From JALYRV01 sp036675475 (GTDB taxonomy: Bacteria > Acidobacteriota > Vicinamibacteria > Vicinamibacterales > SCN-69-37): 64,000 bases of DNA. Shown in pieces: positions 21,652 through 32,061 of the stretch. The stretch spans positions 1 to 64,000 of the forward strand of contig JAKFEY010000059.1 of the NCBI GenBank assembly GCA_036675475.1, written 5' to 3'. Within the stretch, counting starts at the first letter, position 1. Each line of letters begins with the position of its first letter. Below the pieces are notes generated by a model, which was given only the letters and a program-made list of their open reading frames with translations, had not been told where the DNA came from and did no database searches. Made by a program: the position numbers and the translations under genes.

Positions 21652-22494
21652 ATGGAGCTAATCGTTCAACCCGACGACGGGATTGACCCGATCGTCGAGG
21701 CCGTCAAACACGCGGAGCGCCGCGTCGACATCCTGATCTTCCGCTTCGACAAGCCGTCGCTCGAGAAAGCGCTCGAGGACGCCGTCGAGCGCGGCGTCGT
21801 CGTGCGCGCGCTGATCGCGCACACCAACCGCGGCGGGGAAGACCGGCTGCGGAAGCTCGAGCTGCGCCTGCTCGAGCGCGGCGTCACCGTGTCGCGCACG
21901 GCCGACGACCTGGCGCGCTATCACGGCAAGATGCTCGTGGCCGACGATCAGCTGTTCGTGCTCGGCTTCAACTACACGAAGCTGGACATCGACAAGAGCC
22001 GCAGTTTCGGGCTCGTCACGAAGAACAAGGGTCTCATTGCGTCGGCGGAGGCCCTGTTCGACGCCGACAGTACGCGGCAGCCCTACTCGTCGACGTGCGA
22101 TGACGACTTCGTCGTGAGTCCGGAGTGCTCGCGCGTGCTGTTGACGGCGTTCATCAAGTCGGCCGAGAAGCAGATCCTGATCTACGACCAGAAGCTGAGC
22201 GACCCGATGATCCTGCGCCTGCTGCAATCCAAGGTGAAGGACGGCGTGGAGGTGCGCGTGATCGGCAAGACGGGCAAGGGCGCGCAGGGCATCGACTCGG
22301 TGAAGCTGGCCGATCGGCGCCTGCACGTGCGCGCCATCGTCATCGACGGCAGGGAAGTCTTCATCGGCAGCCAGAGTCTGAGGAAGCTCGAACTGGACGG
22401 CCGCCGCGAGATCGGGCTGATCTGCCGCGTGGCGACCGTCGCGCGGCGGGTGGCGCAGGTCTTCGATCTCGACTGGCAGAAGGCGAAGGGCTAG
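21652..22494 (+). CDS. Phospholipase D-like protein
   Basis: 280 residues with two PLD-type halves. The first HKD motif is intact (HGKMLVADDQLFVLGFNY, HxKx4D). In the second, HVRAIVIDGREVFIGSQS, the lysine is arginine, so catalysis by both halves is doubtful. No signal peptide, so probably cytoplasmic. Family members are phospholipases, nucleases or cardiolipin synthases; the short length favours a stand-alone phosphodiesterase of unknown substrate. Its stop shares the palindromic CTAG at 22491-22494 with the stop of the convergent metallophosphoesterase gene. Confidence 0.75.
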   Translation: MELIVQPDDGIDPIVEAVKHAERRVDILIFRFDKPSLEKALEDAVERGVVVRALIAHTNRGGEDRLRKLELRLLERGVTVSRTADDLARYHGKMLVADDQLFVLGFNYTKLDIDKSRSFGLVTKNKGLIASAEALFDADSTRQPYSSTCDDDFVVSPECSRVLLTAFIKSAEKQILIYDQKLSDPMILRLLQSKVKDGVEVRVIGKTGKGAQGIDSVKLADRRLHVRAIVIDGREVFIGSQSLRKLELDGRREIGLICRVATVARRVAQVFDLDWQKAKG

Positions 22495-23504
22495 CCGCCC
22501 GCCTTCTCATCGGCGCGGAAGCGCCGCGTGAACGTGCCGGAGTCGACCGTGCGGCCGGTGCGCGTGATCGCCTGGAAATACATCACGTCGTCCTCGATCT
22601 CGACGGCGAGAAACGTCTGATCGCGATCGAAGCCGGCCGCCGTCAGGTCCGATCCCTCGCGAATGTCGCCCGGCGCGAGCTTGCCTGACGACCCCACGAT
22701 GAAATACAGGATGCCCTGCTGCGGCTTGATGCGCTCGTAGAAGTGCTCGTGGCCGGTGAAGACCACGCTCACGTTGTGCTGAAGGAAGAGCGGCTCCCAC
22801 GCGCGGCGGATCGGGATGTTCGAGCCGTGCCGCCCGCCCGACGAGTAGGGCGGATGGTGGAAGAGCGCGATTTTCCATTTCTCCTTCGAGTTGGCCAGCT
22901 CGGTCTGCATCCATTTGAGCTGCGTCTCGTCCGGGTACGTGGACTCGAGGAAGAAGAACCGGACGTCCTCTTCGCGCGGTTTCCACGTGTAGTACGACTT
23001 GCCCTCCATGTTGAAGTGCTTGTACAGGCGCTGCTCGCGTTCGTCGTGGTTGCCGAGCGCGGCGCGGAAGTTCACGCCGTCGTTGAGCAGCGCGGCGTAC
23101 GGCTGCTCGAACTTGCGCGCGTAGTCCGACGGGCGCTCGGGGCCGTACATGTTGTCGCCCACCATCAGCACGTTGTCGTACTTCCACTTCGCGCGCAGCT
23201 CGAGCATCTGCTGCGCGACCTCGTACTGCGGGCGATCGCCCGTGCCCATGTCGCCGATGATCAGGAACTTGAGCGAGCCGTCGTTATTCGGGAGTCCGCC
23301 CACCGGCTGCCGCACCGGCGCGTCGGGCGGCACCGTGGCGGCGGTTCCGGGTTTGGCGGGCGCGCCGGGCTGCGGCCGCGTGTCAGGGGGCGGCGCGGGC
23401 GGCGGATTGACGGGCGCGGGCACCACCTGCTGCTGCGCCGCGCACGAGGCGGCGAACACAGCGGCGAACAGGACACGACTGAGCTTCCACATCTGACGGT
23501 TCAT
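22491..23504 (-). CDS. Secreted calcineurin-like metallophosphoesterase
   Basis: 337 residues from ATG 23504. A signal peptide with lipobox (LFAAVFAASC) is followed by a Pro-rich linker and a calcineurin-like domain: FLIIGDMGTGD (DxxxGD), MVGDNMY (GDN), ALGNHDERE (GNHE/D), LFHHPPYSSGG and FTGHEHFYER (GHxH). This gives a complete two-metal centre. Similar to purple-acid or Icc-type phosphatases. An upstream lipoprotein gene ends 22 bp before the start, so the two are probably an operon. Convergent overlap with the PLD-like gene. Confidence 0.85.
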   Translation of the reverse strand: MNRQMWKLSRVLFAAVFAASCAAQQQVVPAPVNPPPAPPPDTRPQPGAPAKPGTAATVPPDAPVRQPVGGLPNNDGSLKFLIIGDMGTGDRPQYEVAQQMLELRAKWKYDNVLMVGDNMYGPERPSDYARKFEQPYAALLNDGVNFRAALGNHDEREQRLYKHFNMEGKSYYTWKPREEDVRFFFLESTYPDETQLKWMQTELANSKEKWKIALFHHPPYSSGGRHGSNIPIRRAWEPLFLQHNVSVVFTGHEHFYERIKPQQGILYFIVGSSGKLAPGDIREGSDLTAAGFDRDQTFLAVEIEDDVMYFQAITRTGRTVDSGTFTRRFRADEKAGG

Positions 23505-23526
23505 AAGGGACTGACCTGCGGCGCGC

Positions 23527-24120
23527 TTACTTGATGGCGTCCGGAATGACATCCACGATCAGGAAGGCCGCGATGTCCATGAGAATCAGGTTGGGCCCGA
23601 GGAACCGGTATTCGAGCTCCTTGGGCAGGGCGGGGAACAGCTTCAGCATCTGCGCGGGCAGGGTCGCAATCGGCACGCCGGCCGGGTACTCGGTGAAGAC
23701 CTTGACGGCCATGTCGCCGGGCGCGTCATCGAAAATGGCGCCCTTGATGTTGGCGCCGTCGGGGCCGTTGACGACTTCGGCGATGCGCTTCTTGAAAAGC
23801 GCGGAGATCTCGGGCGTGAAGATGGCGCCCTGTTTCCACTCGGGCAGCGCTTTGACGATGCGGGCGGCGAGTTCTTTCTGGCGCGCGTGAATGGTGTTGG
23901 GATCGAGCTCCGAGCTGGGGGGGTAGACCTCCTGCTCGAGCTTGCTGCTGACGTCCTCGTAGTGATCGACGCGCTTCTTGAAGTCGTCGATGAGGCGCTG
24001 CTCGTCGCCGGTGCGGGGAGCGGCCTCAGGCGCCTCGACCTGCTTGTACATGCAGCCGGTGGGGGCGGCCATCGCGACGACGGCGCCAGCCGCAAGGATG
24101 AGGTTCGTGAGCCTGGTCAT
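23527..24120 (-). CDS. Hypothetical lipoprotein
   Basis: 197 residues. Signal peptide and lipobox MAAPTGC, then a helical region (LIDDFKKRVDHYEDVSSKLEQEV) and a globular domain ending in a hydrophobic segment (LILMDIAAFLIVDVIPDAIK). I do not recognise the family; related sequences annotated hypothetical are common in Acidobacteriota. It is upstream of the metallophosphoesterase on the same strand and divergent from the DUF882 gene. Confidence 0.65.
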   Translation of the reverse strand: MTRLTNLILAAGAVVAMAAPTGCMYKQVEAPEAAPRTGDEQRLIDDFKKRVDHYEDVSSKLEQEVYPPSSELDPNTIHARQKELAARIVKALPEWKQGAIFTPEISALFKKRIAEVVNGPDGANIKGAIFDDAPGDMAVKVFTEYPAGVPIATLPAQMLKLFPALPKELEYRFLGPNLILMDIAAFLIVDVIPDAIK

Positions 24121-24206
24121 GCGGGGCAGGGTAGCAAGAATCGTGCTGTACAGCTTGAAGCCACGCTGGCTTCCTGCTTGAATAGGATCTCCGGGACAAT
24201 TTGCTT

Positions 24207-24863
24207 ATGGAACACCTCGAGCGCAGACACTCGTTCGACCGCCGCCACGGCGACCGCCGCCACTCAGCGGACCGCCGCCGTTTTCTGCAGATCGGCGCCG
24301 CCGCCGCGGCTGTGGTGGCCATCCCGTCACGCCTGAAGGCCGTGTCGCCGCCGCCCGCGCCCGTGGCGCCGCCGGCGGCTGCCGCCGCCGCCCCGAAGGG
24401 GCCGGCTGCGCCCATTCGCGCCCTGTCGTTCGTGCACACGCATACGGCTGAGCGGATGGAGATCGCCTACGCAGTGGGTGGTCAGTACCAAGCCGACGCG
24501 CTGGCGAAGCTCAACCACCTGCTGCGCGATTTCCGCACCGGCGACGTGAAGCCCATCGACCCGAAGCTGTTCGACCTGCTCCACGAGCTGACGGTGGAGC
24601 TCGGCAACGACACGCCGTTCCACATCATCTCCGGCTATCGCTCGCCGCACACCAACAAGATGCTGCAGGCGCGCGGCGGCTCGAACACCGGCGTCGCCAG
24701 CAAGAGCCTGCACATGGTCGGCAAGGCCATGGACATCCGCGTGCCCGACGTGAAGCTGAAGACGCTGCGCGAAGCCGCGGCCGACCTGAAGCGCGGCGGC
24801 GTGGGCTACTATCCCTCGTCAAACTTCGTGCACGTCGACACCGGTCGAGTCCGTTATTGGTAG
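24207..24863 (+). CDS. DUF882 / M15-like murein peptidase, Tat-type leader
   Basis: 218 residues from ATG 24207. The N-terminus is rich in Arg, His and Asp (HSFDRRHGDRRHSADRRR) followed by RFLQIG and a hydrophobic run, a long twin-arginine-like leader. The C-terminal domain is Peptidase_M15_2/DUF882: FHIISGYRSPHTN, SLHMVGKAMDIR and FVHVDTGRVRYW, supplying the HxxxxxxD...H zinc ligands of D-Ala-D-Ala/endopeptidase-type enzymes such as MepK. It would cleave peptidoglycan cross-links in the periplasm. The stop TAG lies inside the short palindromic repeat at 24859-24890. Confidence 0.85.
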   Translation: MEHLERRHSFDRRHGDRRHSADRRRFLQIGAAAAAVVAIPSRLKAVSPPPAPVAPPAAAAAAPKGPAAPIRALSFVHTHTAERMEIAYAVGGQYQADALAKLNHLLRDFRTGDVKPIDPKLFDLLHELTVELGNDTPFHIISGYRSPHTNKMLQARGGSNTGVASKSLHMVGKAMDIRVPDVKLKTLREAAADLKRGGVGYYPSSNFVHVDTGRVRYW

Positions 24864-24890
24864 GCCGGGACGTCAGTCCCGGCGTGCCGG
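24859..24890. repeat. Gene-end palindromic repeat (GCCGGGAC type)
   Basis: GCCGGGAC-GTCA-GTCCCGGC is a perfect stem-loop following GGTA, the same layout as the GGTAGCGCAGG repeats at 28860 and 39509. It provides the TAG stop of the upstream gene and the GTG start of the SET gene. Confidence 0.7.
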
Positions 24891-25285
24891 ACTCCATACA
24901 GAAGCGGCGCTCTCCCATCAGTGGCGCGGGCGTGTTTGCGGCCGCGCCGATTCCCAAAGACACCTTCATCGTCGAATACAAGGGCGAGAAGATCAGCGCG
25001 GCCGAAGCCGCCAGGCGCGAGCAGCGCTATCTATCGCGCGGACGCATCTGGTGCTTCACGATCAACCGGCGCTGGTCGCGCGACGCGGCGTACGGCGGCA
25101 ACATCGGCCGCTACGTGAATCACTCCTGCCGGCCGAACTGCTACAGCGAAATTACCGGCGACCGCATCTGGATTCGCGCGCTGCGCAACATCCGGCCGGG
25201 CGAAGAACTGACCTACGACTACTGCACCGACGGTGAGGCGGGCATGAAGTGCCTCTGCCGTCCCGGATGCCCCACGATGCTTTAA
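24884..25285 (+). CDS. SET-domain protein lysine methyltransferase-like protein
   Basis: 133 residues from GTG 24884. A compact SET domain: SPISGAGVFAAAPIPKDTFIVEY (SAM GxG region), RYVNHSCRPNC (NHS motif), GEELTYDY (catalytic Tyr), and a post-SET-like CLCRPGC cysteine cluster that would bind zinc with the NHSC cysteine. It would methylate a lysine using SAM. The ribosome site is unclear, and the start sits within a repeat. Bacterial SET proteins are scattered and often acquired horizontally. It precedes the esterase gene by 9 bp. Confidence 0.82.
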   Translation: MPDSIQKRRSPISGAGVFAAAPIPKDTFIVEYKGEKISAAEAARREQRYLSRGRIWCFTINRRWSRDAAYGGNIGRYVNHSCRPNCYSEITGDRIWIRALRNIRPGEELTYDYCTDGEAGMKCLCRPGCPTML

Positions 25286-25294
25286 GCTTGAGGC

Positions 25295-25945
25295 TTGCGG
25301 CCCAAGGCTTTCGCCCTCTACCTGCACGGTTTCGCGTCTTCGCCCGGGTCGTCCAAGGCCATCCGCATCGCGGAGGCGCTGAAGCCCCTCGGTATCGCCA
25401 CGCAGATTCCTGATCTGAATCAGCCGTCGTTTCGCGGGCTGACGATCACGCGAATGATCGAACAGGTAGCGCAGGCCGCGTCCTCCGACGTTCCCGTCAT
25501 CCTCATCGGCTCCAGCCTCGGCGCCTTCGTCGCCGTTCATGCAGCGGCAACCGATCCGCGCGTGAAGGCGCTCGTCCTGCTGGCGCCCGCACTGGACTTC
25601 GGCGCCGACGATCGCGGCCGCATCGGCGACGTGACGATCGCCGACTGGAAGGAGGCCGGCTCGTGCGAGGTGTTCCACTACGCCTGGAACCGGCCCGAGA
25701 TCCTGGACTACGCGTTATATGAGGATGCCAGGCGGTATGACGCCTTCGCGGTACGGCTCGACATGCCGGTGCTGGTGTTTCAGGGCAGCCGCGACACCGT
25801 GGTCGATCCCGAGGTGGTGAAGCGATGGGCGGCTGGGCGCGCAAACGTGACGCTCGAGATCGTGGACGACGATCATCAGCTGCAGGCGTCGCTCGATTGG
25901 ATTGTCGAGCGGACGAAGGAATTTCTGCTTAGCGTGCTGCCGTAG
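25295..25945 (+). CDS. YqiA/YcfP-like alpha/beta-hydrolase (esterase)
   Basis: 216 residues from TTG 25295. A small serine hydrolase: LHGFASSPGSSKA (oxyanion region typical of YqiA), nucleophile elbow GSSLGA, acid in VFQGSRDTVVDPE and base in DDDHQLQ. No signal peptide. The substrate is unknown; YqiA hydrolyses short acyl esters. The 3' end overlaps the convergent nucleotide-sugar dehydrogenase by 17 bp. Confidence 0.8.
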   Translation: MRPKAFALYLHGFASSPGSSKAIRIAEALKPLGIATQIPDLNQPSFRGLTITRMIEQVAQAASSDVPVILIGSSLGAFVAVHAAATDPRVKALVLLAPALDFGADDRGRIGDVTIADWKEAGSCEVFHYAWNRPEILDYALYEDARRYDAFAVRLDMPVLVFQGSRDTVVDPEVVKRWAAGRANVTLEIVDDDHQLQASLDWIVERTKEFLLSVLP

Positions 25946-27283
25946 CCGGCTGCTGCGCCTTGCGCGCGGCGCCGAGCTTGAAGACGTTCGGGTGGTCGCC
26001 CTTGATCGCGTTGCGCGTATCCACGATCACGTCGGCTTGGCGTACCAAGCGCGCATAGTCGAACGACGTGTGATCGGTGGTGATCACCACACAGTCGGCC
26101 GCCGCCAGGTTCGCGTCGAGATCGACCGCCTCCAGGTCCAGACCGCCCAGCCACTCGTGTCCGTCCAGGTGCGGCACCCACGGATCCGCGTACCGCACCG
26201 TCGCGCCCTTTTGATGGAGCAGCGACATCACGTCGAGCGCGGGCGACTCGCGCATGTCGTCGATGTCGCGCTTGTAGGCGATGCCCGCAATCAGCACGGT
26301 TGACCCGTTGATCGACTTGCGCCGGCTGTTGAGCGCGTCGGCGACCTTGTCGACCACGTAGTGCGGCATGTTGCCGTTGATGTGGCCCGCAAGCTCGATG
26401 AAGCGCGGCTCGAACCCGGTCTGCCGCACTTTCCACGACAGGTAGAACGGATCGATCGGAATGCAGTGGCCGCCGAGGCCGGGCCCCGGATAGAACGGCA
26501 TGAACCCGAACGGCTTGGTGGCTGCCGCCGCCACGACCTCCCACACGTCGATGCCGAGCCGGTCGCACATCAGCGCCAGCTCGTTGACCAGGCCGATGTT
26601 GACGGCCCGGAACGTGTTCTCGAGCAGCTTCACCATTTCGGCGACGCGCGTGGACGAGACCGGCACAATCGTTTCGATGGCGGCCGAATACAGATCGGCG
26701 GCAAGCGCCGAGCAGGCCGGCGTCAGTCCCCCAACCACTTTGGGCACGTTGTGCGTCGTGAACGTTGGATTGCCCGGATCGACCCGCTCGGGCGAGAAGG
26801 CCAGGAAGAAGTCGACGCCGGCCGTCAGCCCGCCCCGCTCGAGGATCGGCTGCACGACCTCGTCGGTCGTCCCCGGATAGGTCGTCGATTCCAGAATCAC
26901 GAGCGTGCCCGGCTTCAGGAACTCCGCAATTTTTTCGGTGGCCGCGACGATGTAGGAGAGGTCGGGGTCTTTGGTCTTGCGCAGCGGCGTCGGCACGCAG
27001 ATGTTGATGGTGTCGAGATCCGCGACCGCGGCGAAATCCGTCGTCGCGCTCAGGCGTCCGGCTGTGACGAGCTCCGCCACCGCGCTGGAAGGCACGTCGG
27101 GAATGTAGGACGTGCCGGCCTGCACGGCGTCGACCTTGCGCGGATCGAGATCGATGCCGACGGCCGTGTAGCCGGCCTTGCCGAGCTCCACCGCCAGCGG
27201 CAGGCCGACGTAGCCGAGGCCTATGACGCCGGCGCGCACGTTCCTGGACTGGATGCGGGCGCGGAGCGCCCCTGCCAATCCTT

Positions 27284-27302
<19 letters not shown>
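25929..27302 (-). CDS. UDP-sugar 6-dehydrogenase (WbpA/WecC-like)
   Basis: 457 residues from ATG 27302. NAD-binding loop GVIGLGYVGLPLAVELGKAG near residue 30, CVPTPL, STTYPGTTDE, the SPERVDPGNP block, KLLENTFRAVNIGLVNE, and catalytic cysteine in GGHCIPIDPFYLSWK. The latter form is typical of UDP-N-acetyl-hexosamine dehydrogenases, so it probably makes UDP-HexNAcA for capsule or O-antigen. The ORF stays open upstream, but that overlaps the regulator. The start overlaps the 3' end of the NtrC-type gene by 19 bp, implying translational coupling. No other polysaccharide genes are adjacent. Confidence 0.85.
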
Positions 27303-28855
<1,553 letters not shown>

Positions 28856-28859
28856 GCGT

Positions 28860-28906
28860 GGTAGCGCAGGCCCTTAGGCTGCGGTAGCGCAGACCTTAGG
28901 TCTGCG
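28860..28906. repeat. Two tandem GGTAGCGCAGR palindromic repeats
   Basis: Copies at 28860-28883 and 28883-28906; the second folds as CGCAGACCT-T-AGGTCTGCG. They occupy the kinase-regulator gap and supply the TAA stop of the kinase gene on the minus strand. A third copy is at 39509. Confidence 0.8.
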
Positions 28907-29585
28907 AATCTGTCGAGCTCAACGGTAATGCAATCCCTGCACCGGCACGCGGGCGATCGCCCGGCGCCCCATACAGCCGCCCGCCGTGATCCTGCAGCAC
29001 CTGGCTGGCGGCCACGAGGCTGAGGCCGCTTCCGCCGCGGGTGGCGTCGAAGGCGGGCAGCGCCGTAACTGGGCTTGCCAGTATCTCATGCGCCAGAGCT
29101 TCGGAGCCGATGGCGACGAAGGCTTCGCGCCCTTTTGCGCCTTCGCGAAGGGCGGGCAGGACGTGCAGCGGGTGATCATCGACGGCCTCGCGCGCCGTGG
29201 CCGCGGCAATCGCGGACAGGGCGTGCCCGAGCCGCGTGGCATCGCCGTTTACGGTGGCCCCGTCCAGGCCGTCCGCCACTTCGACGCGCCGGTCGGTGCC
29301 GGGCAGGGCGATGTCCGCCAGCACGCGCGCGAGCGCAATCGGGCCTCGGAGGAAGGTGAGACGCCCCTGATGGAAGTGGGCCACGTCGCTCACGTCGTTG
29401 AGCAGCGCCGACAGGCGCGCGCAGCTGCGCTCGGCTTCCTCCACGACGCGCGTCTGCGCGTCGGTGAGCGGGCCGACGCGGCCGGTCGACAGCATCCGCA
29501 GGTACCCGGCCACCACCGTCAGCGGCGTGCGGAACTCGTGCACGGTCAGTGACAGCACTTTGGGCCAGTCGGGCGCATCAGCCAT
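28896..29585 (-). CDS. Sensor histidine kinase core (no sensor domain)
   Basis: 229 residues consisting only of the kinase core. The H-box is VHEFRTPLTVVAGYL (phospho-His near residue 16), and the G2 region is GGSGLSLVAASQVLQDHGG. The N-box (RLGHALSAIAAATAREA) lacks the canonical Asn pair, so ATP binding may be weakened. There is no transmembrane or input domain, so it is soluble and must receive its signal from a partner. It lies immediately upstream of the NtrC-type regulator, its likely cognate partner. It is divergent from msrP. Confidence 0.78.
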   Translation of the reverse strand: MADAPDWPKVLSLTVHEFRTPLTVVAGYLRMLSTGRVGPLTDAQTRVVEEAERSCARLSALLNDVSDVAHFHQGRLTFLRGPIALARVLADIALPGTDRRVEVADGLDGATVNGDATRLGHALSAIAAATAREAVDDHPLHVLPALREGAKGREAFVAIGSEALAHEILASPVTALPAFDATRGGSGLSLVAASQVLQDHGGRLYGAPGDRPRAGAGIALPLSSTDSQT

Positions 29586-29597
29586 AGAATGATTCTA
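29585..29597. promoter_or_regulatory. 13-bp palindrome between kinase and msrP
   Basis: TAGAATGATTCTA is a perfect dyad around a central G, overlapping the kinase start codon. On the minus strand TAGAAT could also be a -10 element for a near-leaderless kinase mRNA. It may serve as an operator for the divergent pair. Confidence 0.35.
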
Positions 29598-29648
29598 GAC
29601 TGCAACCGCGCGGGTGTCCGAGGCGTCAAAGCTCGAGCAGGAGAGTTC

Positions 29649-30611
29649 ATGCTGATCAGGAAAGAGCCCGTCATCCCCTCGTCGGAGATCACGCCGGAAG
29701 ACCTGTACTACAGCCGGCGCGCGTTCATGCGCACCGCGGCGGGCGCCGTGGCCGGGGCGGCCGCCGGCAGCACGCTTGCGGCGTGCGGCATGGGTGAGGA
29801 GGCGCTCGCGCAGGCCGGGTTCTCGAACATCGGGAAGAGCGGGTTCAGCACCAGCGAGAAGCAGAACACCTTCGAAGAGATCACCAGCTACAACAACTAT
29901 TACGAGTTCGGCACCGACAAGAGCGATCCCGCGCGCTATGCCGGCCGCATGAAAGTGAGTCCGTGGACGGTGAAGGTCGACGGCCTCGTGAACAAGCCGG
30001 CTGACTATCACCTCGAAGACATCATCCGGTCGGCCGCGCTCGAAGAGCGCGTGTACCGGCTGCGCTGTGTCGAGGCGTGGTCCATGGTGATTCCGTGGGT
30101 CGGGCTGCCGCTCGCGTCGTTCCTGAAGCGCGTCGAGCCGCAGGGCAAGGCGAAGTTCGTCGAGTTCACCACGCTCAATCGCCCGTCCGAAATGCGCGGC
30201 GTGATGTCGCCGGTGCTCGACTGGCCCTACACCGAGGGGCTGAGGCTCGATGAGGCGATGCATCCGCTCACGATCCTCGCCGTCGGGTTGTACGGCAAGA
30301 CGCTGCCCAATCAGAATGGCGCGCCCATCCGGCTCGTCGTCCCGTGGAAGTACGGCTTCAAGAGCATCAAGTCCATCGTGCGCATGCGGCTCACCGAATC
30401 GCAGCCGGCCACCGCCTGGAACACGTCGGCGCCCGACGAGTACGGGTTCTATTCGAACGTGAATCCCGAGGTGAGCCATCCGCGCTGGTCGCAGGCGCGC
30501 GAGCGCCGCATCGGCGAGCTGTTCAAGAACCGGCAGACCGTGCTCTTCAACGGCTACGGCGATCAGGTGGCCTCGCTCTACGCGGGCATGGATCTCAAGC
30601 GCTACTATTGA
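29649..30611 (+). CDS. msrP: MsrP, molybdopterin protein-methionine-sulfoxide reductase catalytic subunit
   Basis: 320 residues from ATG 29649, with AGGAG 7 bp upstream. Twin-arginine leader SRRAFMRTAAGA, then the sulfite-oxidase-fold domain with the molybdenum-ligating cysteine C140 in YRLRCVEAWSMVIPWVG, and a C-terminal Lys/Arg-rich pterin-binding region (WKYGFKSIKSIV). It reduces methionine sulfoxide in periplasmic proteins, taking electrons from quinone through MsrQ. Its stop overlaps the msrQ start. Length is normal. Confidence 0.95.
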   Translation: MLIRKEPVIPSSEITPEDLYYSRRAFMRTAAGAVAGAAAGSTLAACGMGEEALAQAGFSNIGKSGFSTSEKQNTFEEITSYNNYYEFGTDKSDPARYAGRMKVSPWTVKVDGLVNKPADYHLEDIIRSAALEERVYRLRCVEAWSMVIPWVGLPLASFLKRVEPQGKAKFVEFTTLNRPSEMRGVMSPVLDWPYTEGLRLDEAMHPLTILAVGLYGKTLPNQNGAPIRLVVPWKYGFKSIKSIVRMRLTESQPATAWNTSAPDEYGFYSNVNPEVSHPRWSQARERRIGELFKNRQTVLFNGYGDQVASLYAGMDLKRYY

Positions 30612-31219
30612 TCCTCCTCAAGATCGCGCTCTTCGCCGCCTGTCTCATCCCCGCGGCGCTGCTCACGTACCGCGCGTTCGTGAGCGGCGATCTCGGCGTG
30701 AATCCCGTTGAAACGCTGACCCACGAAACGGGGCAGTGGGCGCTGCGGCTGCTGCTCGTCACCCTGGCCATCACGCCGCTGCGCCGGCTCACCGGCTGGA
30801 ACCGCGTCATCGGCGTGCGCCGCATGCTTGGCCTGTTCGCCTTCTTCTACGCGGTTCTTCACCTGTCGGTCTGGGTCGTCTTCGATCACTACTTCACGCT
30901 GTCGACGATGATCGAGGATGTGGTCAAGCGGCCGTTCATCACGGCCGGCACGCTGGCGCTGCTGACGATGCTGCCGCTGGCGCTGACGAGCACGACGTGG
31001 GCGATCCGCAAACTCGGCAAACGCTGGCAGCGCCTGCATCGTCTGATCTATGTGAGCGCGGCGGCCGCGGTGGTGCACTTCCTCTGGAAGGAGAAGGTCA
31101 TCATCAACGAGACGCTGATGTACGCGGCTATTCTCACGGTGCTGCTGGCCATTCGTGTCGTGTTTGCGTGGCGTAGGCGCGCGCAGGCGCGCGCGGGCAA
31201 CGTAAATCGTAGATCGTAG
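30608..31219 (+). CDS. msrQ: MsrQ, heme-binding membrane subunit of the MsrPQ system
   Basis: 203 residues from TTG 30608 (TTGA overlap with msrP). Six hydrophobic segments, a ferric-reductase-like fold, and conserved heme histidines in the MLGLFAFFYAVLHLSVW, LHRLIY and AAVVHFLWKEK regions. It passes electrons from the quinone pool to MsrP. The C-terminal tail (RAGNVNRRS) is encoded by a small ATCGTAG heptamer repeat at 31203-31222. Confidence 0.93.
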   Translation: MILLKIALFAACLIPAALLTYRAFVSGDLGVNPVETLTHETGQWALRLLLVTLAITPLRRLTGWNRVIGVRRMLGLFAFFYAVLHLSVWVVFDHYFTLSTMIEDVVKRPFITAGTLALLTMLPLALTSTTWAIRKLGKRWQRLHRLIYVSAAAAVVHFLWKEKVIINETLMYAAILTVLLAIRVVFAWRRRAQARAGNVNRRS

Positions 31220-31231
31220 ATAGCATCGATA

Positions 31232-32029
31232 ATGGATCCTTCGAGGCGACGACGCATCTGGCGGGTTGTCCGCAACGTCTGGGTGACGCTTGGCGTGGTG
31301 AGCGTGGCCGTGATGGTGTTCGGCATGCAGACGGCCGGAATGCCCGAGGGCACGCTGACGAGCGACGCGCGCGTGGAGATCGTGCAGGGGCGCGACTCGA
31401 TCGACTTCCGGCCGCGCCCTGACGATCCGGCGCGCACGGGCCTGATCTTTTTTCCGGGCGGCCTCGTGGCGCCCGAGGCCTACGCGCCGATGGCGCGGCG
31501 CGTGGCAGAGCAGGGGCATCCCGTCTCAATCGTGCGGCTGCCGTTCCGCATGGCCCCGACGCCGGCCTACGAAGCCATGGTGTTCGAGACGGCGCTCGAC
31601 ACGATGGCCGCGTCGCCGCGGCCCTGGGTGATCGGCGGCCACTCGCGCGGCGGGATGCTGGCCACGAAGTTTGCGCACCGGAACAGCGGTCGCATCGCGG
31701 GCCTCGCGCTGGTCGGCACCACCCATCCGCGCGAGCTCGACCTGTCGTGGCTGCCGGTCTGTACGCCGGTGCTGAAGATCTCGGGCACGCGCGACGGCGT
31801 GGCGCGGCTCTCCGACAGCCAGAACTTCCGCGCCAACCTCCCGCCGCACACGGGCTATCTGGAGATCGAAGGCGGCAACCACGCGCAGTTCGCGTATTAC
31901 CGCTTCCAGCTGCTCGACCGGCGCGCGACCATCTCCCGCGAAGACCAGCAGCGCCAGCTCGTCGAAGGACTGCTGACGGTGCTGCGCCCCCAATTCATCG
32001 GCGGTCCAGGCGCCTGTGCACAACGCTGA
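31232..32029 (+). CDS. Membrane-anchored alpha/beta-hydrolase
   Basis: 265 residues. An N-terminal transmembrane anchor (WVTLGVVSVAVMVFGM) is followed by a hydrolase fold: LIFFPGGLV, nucleophile elbow GGHSRGGM, acid in ISGTRDGVA and base His in EGGNHAQF. It resembles the alpha/beta-hydrolase family annotated as dienelactone hydrolase-like; the substrate is unknown. It starts 12 bp after msrQ and may be co-transcribed. It is followed by a 643-bp gene-free repeat block. Confidence 0.8.
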   Translation: MDPSRRRRIWRVVRNVWVTLGVVSVAVMVFGMQTAGMPEGTLTSDARVEIVQGRDSIDFRPRPDDPARTGLIFFPGGLVAPEAYAPMARRVAEQGHPVSIVRLPFRMAPTPAYEAMVFETALDTMAASPRPWVIGGHSRGGMLATKFAHRNSGRIAGLALVGTTHPRELDLSWLPVCTPVLKISGTRDGVARLSDSQNFRANLPPHTGYLEIEGGNHAQFAYYRFQLLDRRATISREDQQRQLVEGLLTVLRPQFIGGPGACAQR

Positions 32030-32061
32030 CGCCGGAACCGCTGCCTGGGAGGTGTCACGTT

